Source of the DNA: Gemmatimonadota bacterium
GTDB lineage: Bacteria > Gemmatimonadota > Gemmatimonadetes > Palauibacterales > Palauibacteraceae
Assembly (NCBI GenBank): GCA_023554435.1
Contig: JAMJQV010000131.1
Location: forward strand, 1-7,118
DNA: 7,118 nt
Direction: 5' to 3'
Shown: in pieces, positions 6,539 through 7,118 of the stretch
How the letters are laid out: every line of letters starts with the position of its first letter
Position numbering within the stretch: position 1 is the stretch's first letter
Program-made: the position numbers and the translations under genes
Notes under the pieces: generated by a model
What the model was told of the DNA's origin: nothing
Database searches by the model: none
What the model saw: only the letters and a program-made list of their open reading frames with translations

Positions 6539-7118
6539 TCATTCAGGAGGCGCGCGCCGGGCGCCGGCAGGGTTTCCTTCCGAAACGAAGCTCGGATCGA
6601 GGCTCTGTACGTTCTCGAGTTCCGCATCGCTGACGAAACTCGCCCCCCTCATCTCCAGACCCGGCCGGTACAGCACGAAAGCCGTGTCCCCATAGAGCGA
6701 GTCCGCCGCCGCGGCGTACCGAAGCCTCTCGGTGACCAGACGCTTGGACCCCACGGCCTCGGTGACCTCGACCCCACCCCGGACTTCGACGTCACCCGTC
6801 TCGAACCAGTACTCACCCTCTTTGCCGGTCAGCACCCCCTCCTCGAGCCCCGTGCTGCCGTAGAAGGTGATCACCAGATTGCGCAACCGGAGCAGACCCT
6901 CCTCTTGGAAGCTGAAGGCCGTGTCGGCCACGAGGATGCCGTTTCGCACGCCGGCTCTGGTCAGGTTCATCTCCACCCCCACCAGCACCTGGTCGGCCTC
7001 GAGACCCAGCAAGGTCTCCGAAGCCAACGGCTTCTGGCTCTCCTCCTCACAGCCGCCCATCACCAGCAGGCAGAAGAGAGCGAGCGCCGCACCACCAGAC
7101 GTGCCCCGGGAGGGCCAG
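6539..7118 (-). CDS. lptC: LptC-like LPS export protein, lipoprotein type (5' end beyond window)
   Basis: The frame is open to the right edge, so the true start lies outside; the GTG/ATG at 7063-7058 falls inside the signal sequence and is not the start. Codons next to the edge read WPSRGTSGGAALALFCLLVMGGC: an arginine, a hydrophobic core, then a lipobox-like VMGGC with cysteine at 7051-7049. The protein is therefore probably lipidated. The mature part (about 170 residues) starts with acidic residues, and after about 20 residues gives ADQVLVGVEMNLTRAGVRNG. This is followed by EGEYWFETGDVEVRGGVEVT and SKRLVTERLRY, the usual LptC beta pattern (G-x-Y-x5-G-x-V-x-x-x-G-x-V). LptC accepts LPS from LptBFG and passes it to LptA. 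The neighbours lptA and lptB support this. The C-terminal 35 residues look disordered. In E. coli the anchor is a membrane helix instead. Confidence 0.87.
   Translation of the reverse strand, partial: WPSRGTSGGAALALFCLLVMGGCEEESQKPLASETLLGLEADQVLVGVEMNLTRAGVRNGILVADTAFSFQEEGLLRLRNLVITFYGSTGLEEGVLTGKEGEYWFETGDVEVRGGVEVTEAVGSKRLVTERLRYAAAADSLYGDTAFVLYRPGLEMRGASFVSDAELENVQSLDPSFVSEGNPAGARRAPPE

Noticed and set aside
6508..6627. Upstream extension of lptA to the first in-frame ATG
   Set aside because: It would overlap lptC by 89 bases and bury the signal peptide 40 residues inside the protein.
7058..7063. GTG or ATG at this point as the lptC start
   Set aside because: The frame remains open to the window edge and encodes the hydrophobic part of a lipoprotein signal; starting here would leave only two or three residues before the cysteine.

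Overview
The window is a compact, GC-rich, Gram-negative chromosomal segment in which every gene I can support lies on the minus strand. Read in the direction of transcription (right to left), the order is lptC (5' end outside the window), a long lptA/OstA-like gene, lptB, a 131-bp gap, rpoN (sigma-54), a family 2 glycosyltransferase (GT2), a GT39/ArnT-like membrane glycosyltransferase, and the first 105 codons of a GT4-like glycosyltransferase that runs off the left edge. The lptC-lptA-lptB-rpoN order is also known from Proteobacteria. However, the unusually long LptA, the lipoprotein-type LptC and the divergent RpoN N-terminus suggest a non-proteobacterial diderm. Gemmatimonadota or a relative is my best guess, and it is an inference only.

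Right part (4448-7118): three parts of the LPS-transport bridge. LptC looks like an inner-membrane-anchored lipoprotein. LptA is a secreted protein of about 443 residues built of several OstA-like beta repeats, much longer than the E. coli protein. LptB is a complete ABC ATPase. lptB starts with TTG, overlaps the lptA stop by 4 bases and has a clear ribosome binding site.

Middle (4317-4447): the only real intergenic gap. On the minus strand it holds a weak candidate housekeeping promoter for rpoN, crossed by an 8-bp inverted repeat. On the plus strand it holds a very good match to the sigma-54 -24/-12 consensus. That site points away from rpoN, antisense to lptB, and overlaps the putative rpoN -35 position. 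This is the most interesting signal in the window, because it would let sigma-54 act on its own gene and on lptB.

Left part (1-4316): rpoN, GT2, GT39 and GT4 are joined by 4-base stop/start overlaps (ATGA, GTGA, ATGA), which implies one translationally coupled unit. The GT2 has the features of a polyprenyl-phosphate sugar synthase. The GT39 protein would use such lipid-linked sugars on the periplasmic side, and the GT4 would act in the cytoplasm. Together the window looks like an envelope-biogenesis locus: glycan building and modification next to LPS export, with the sigma-54 gene embedded between them. There are no RNA genes, mobile elements or CRISPR arrays, and no gene-free stretch over 300 bases.
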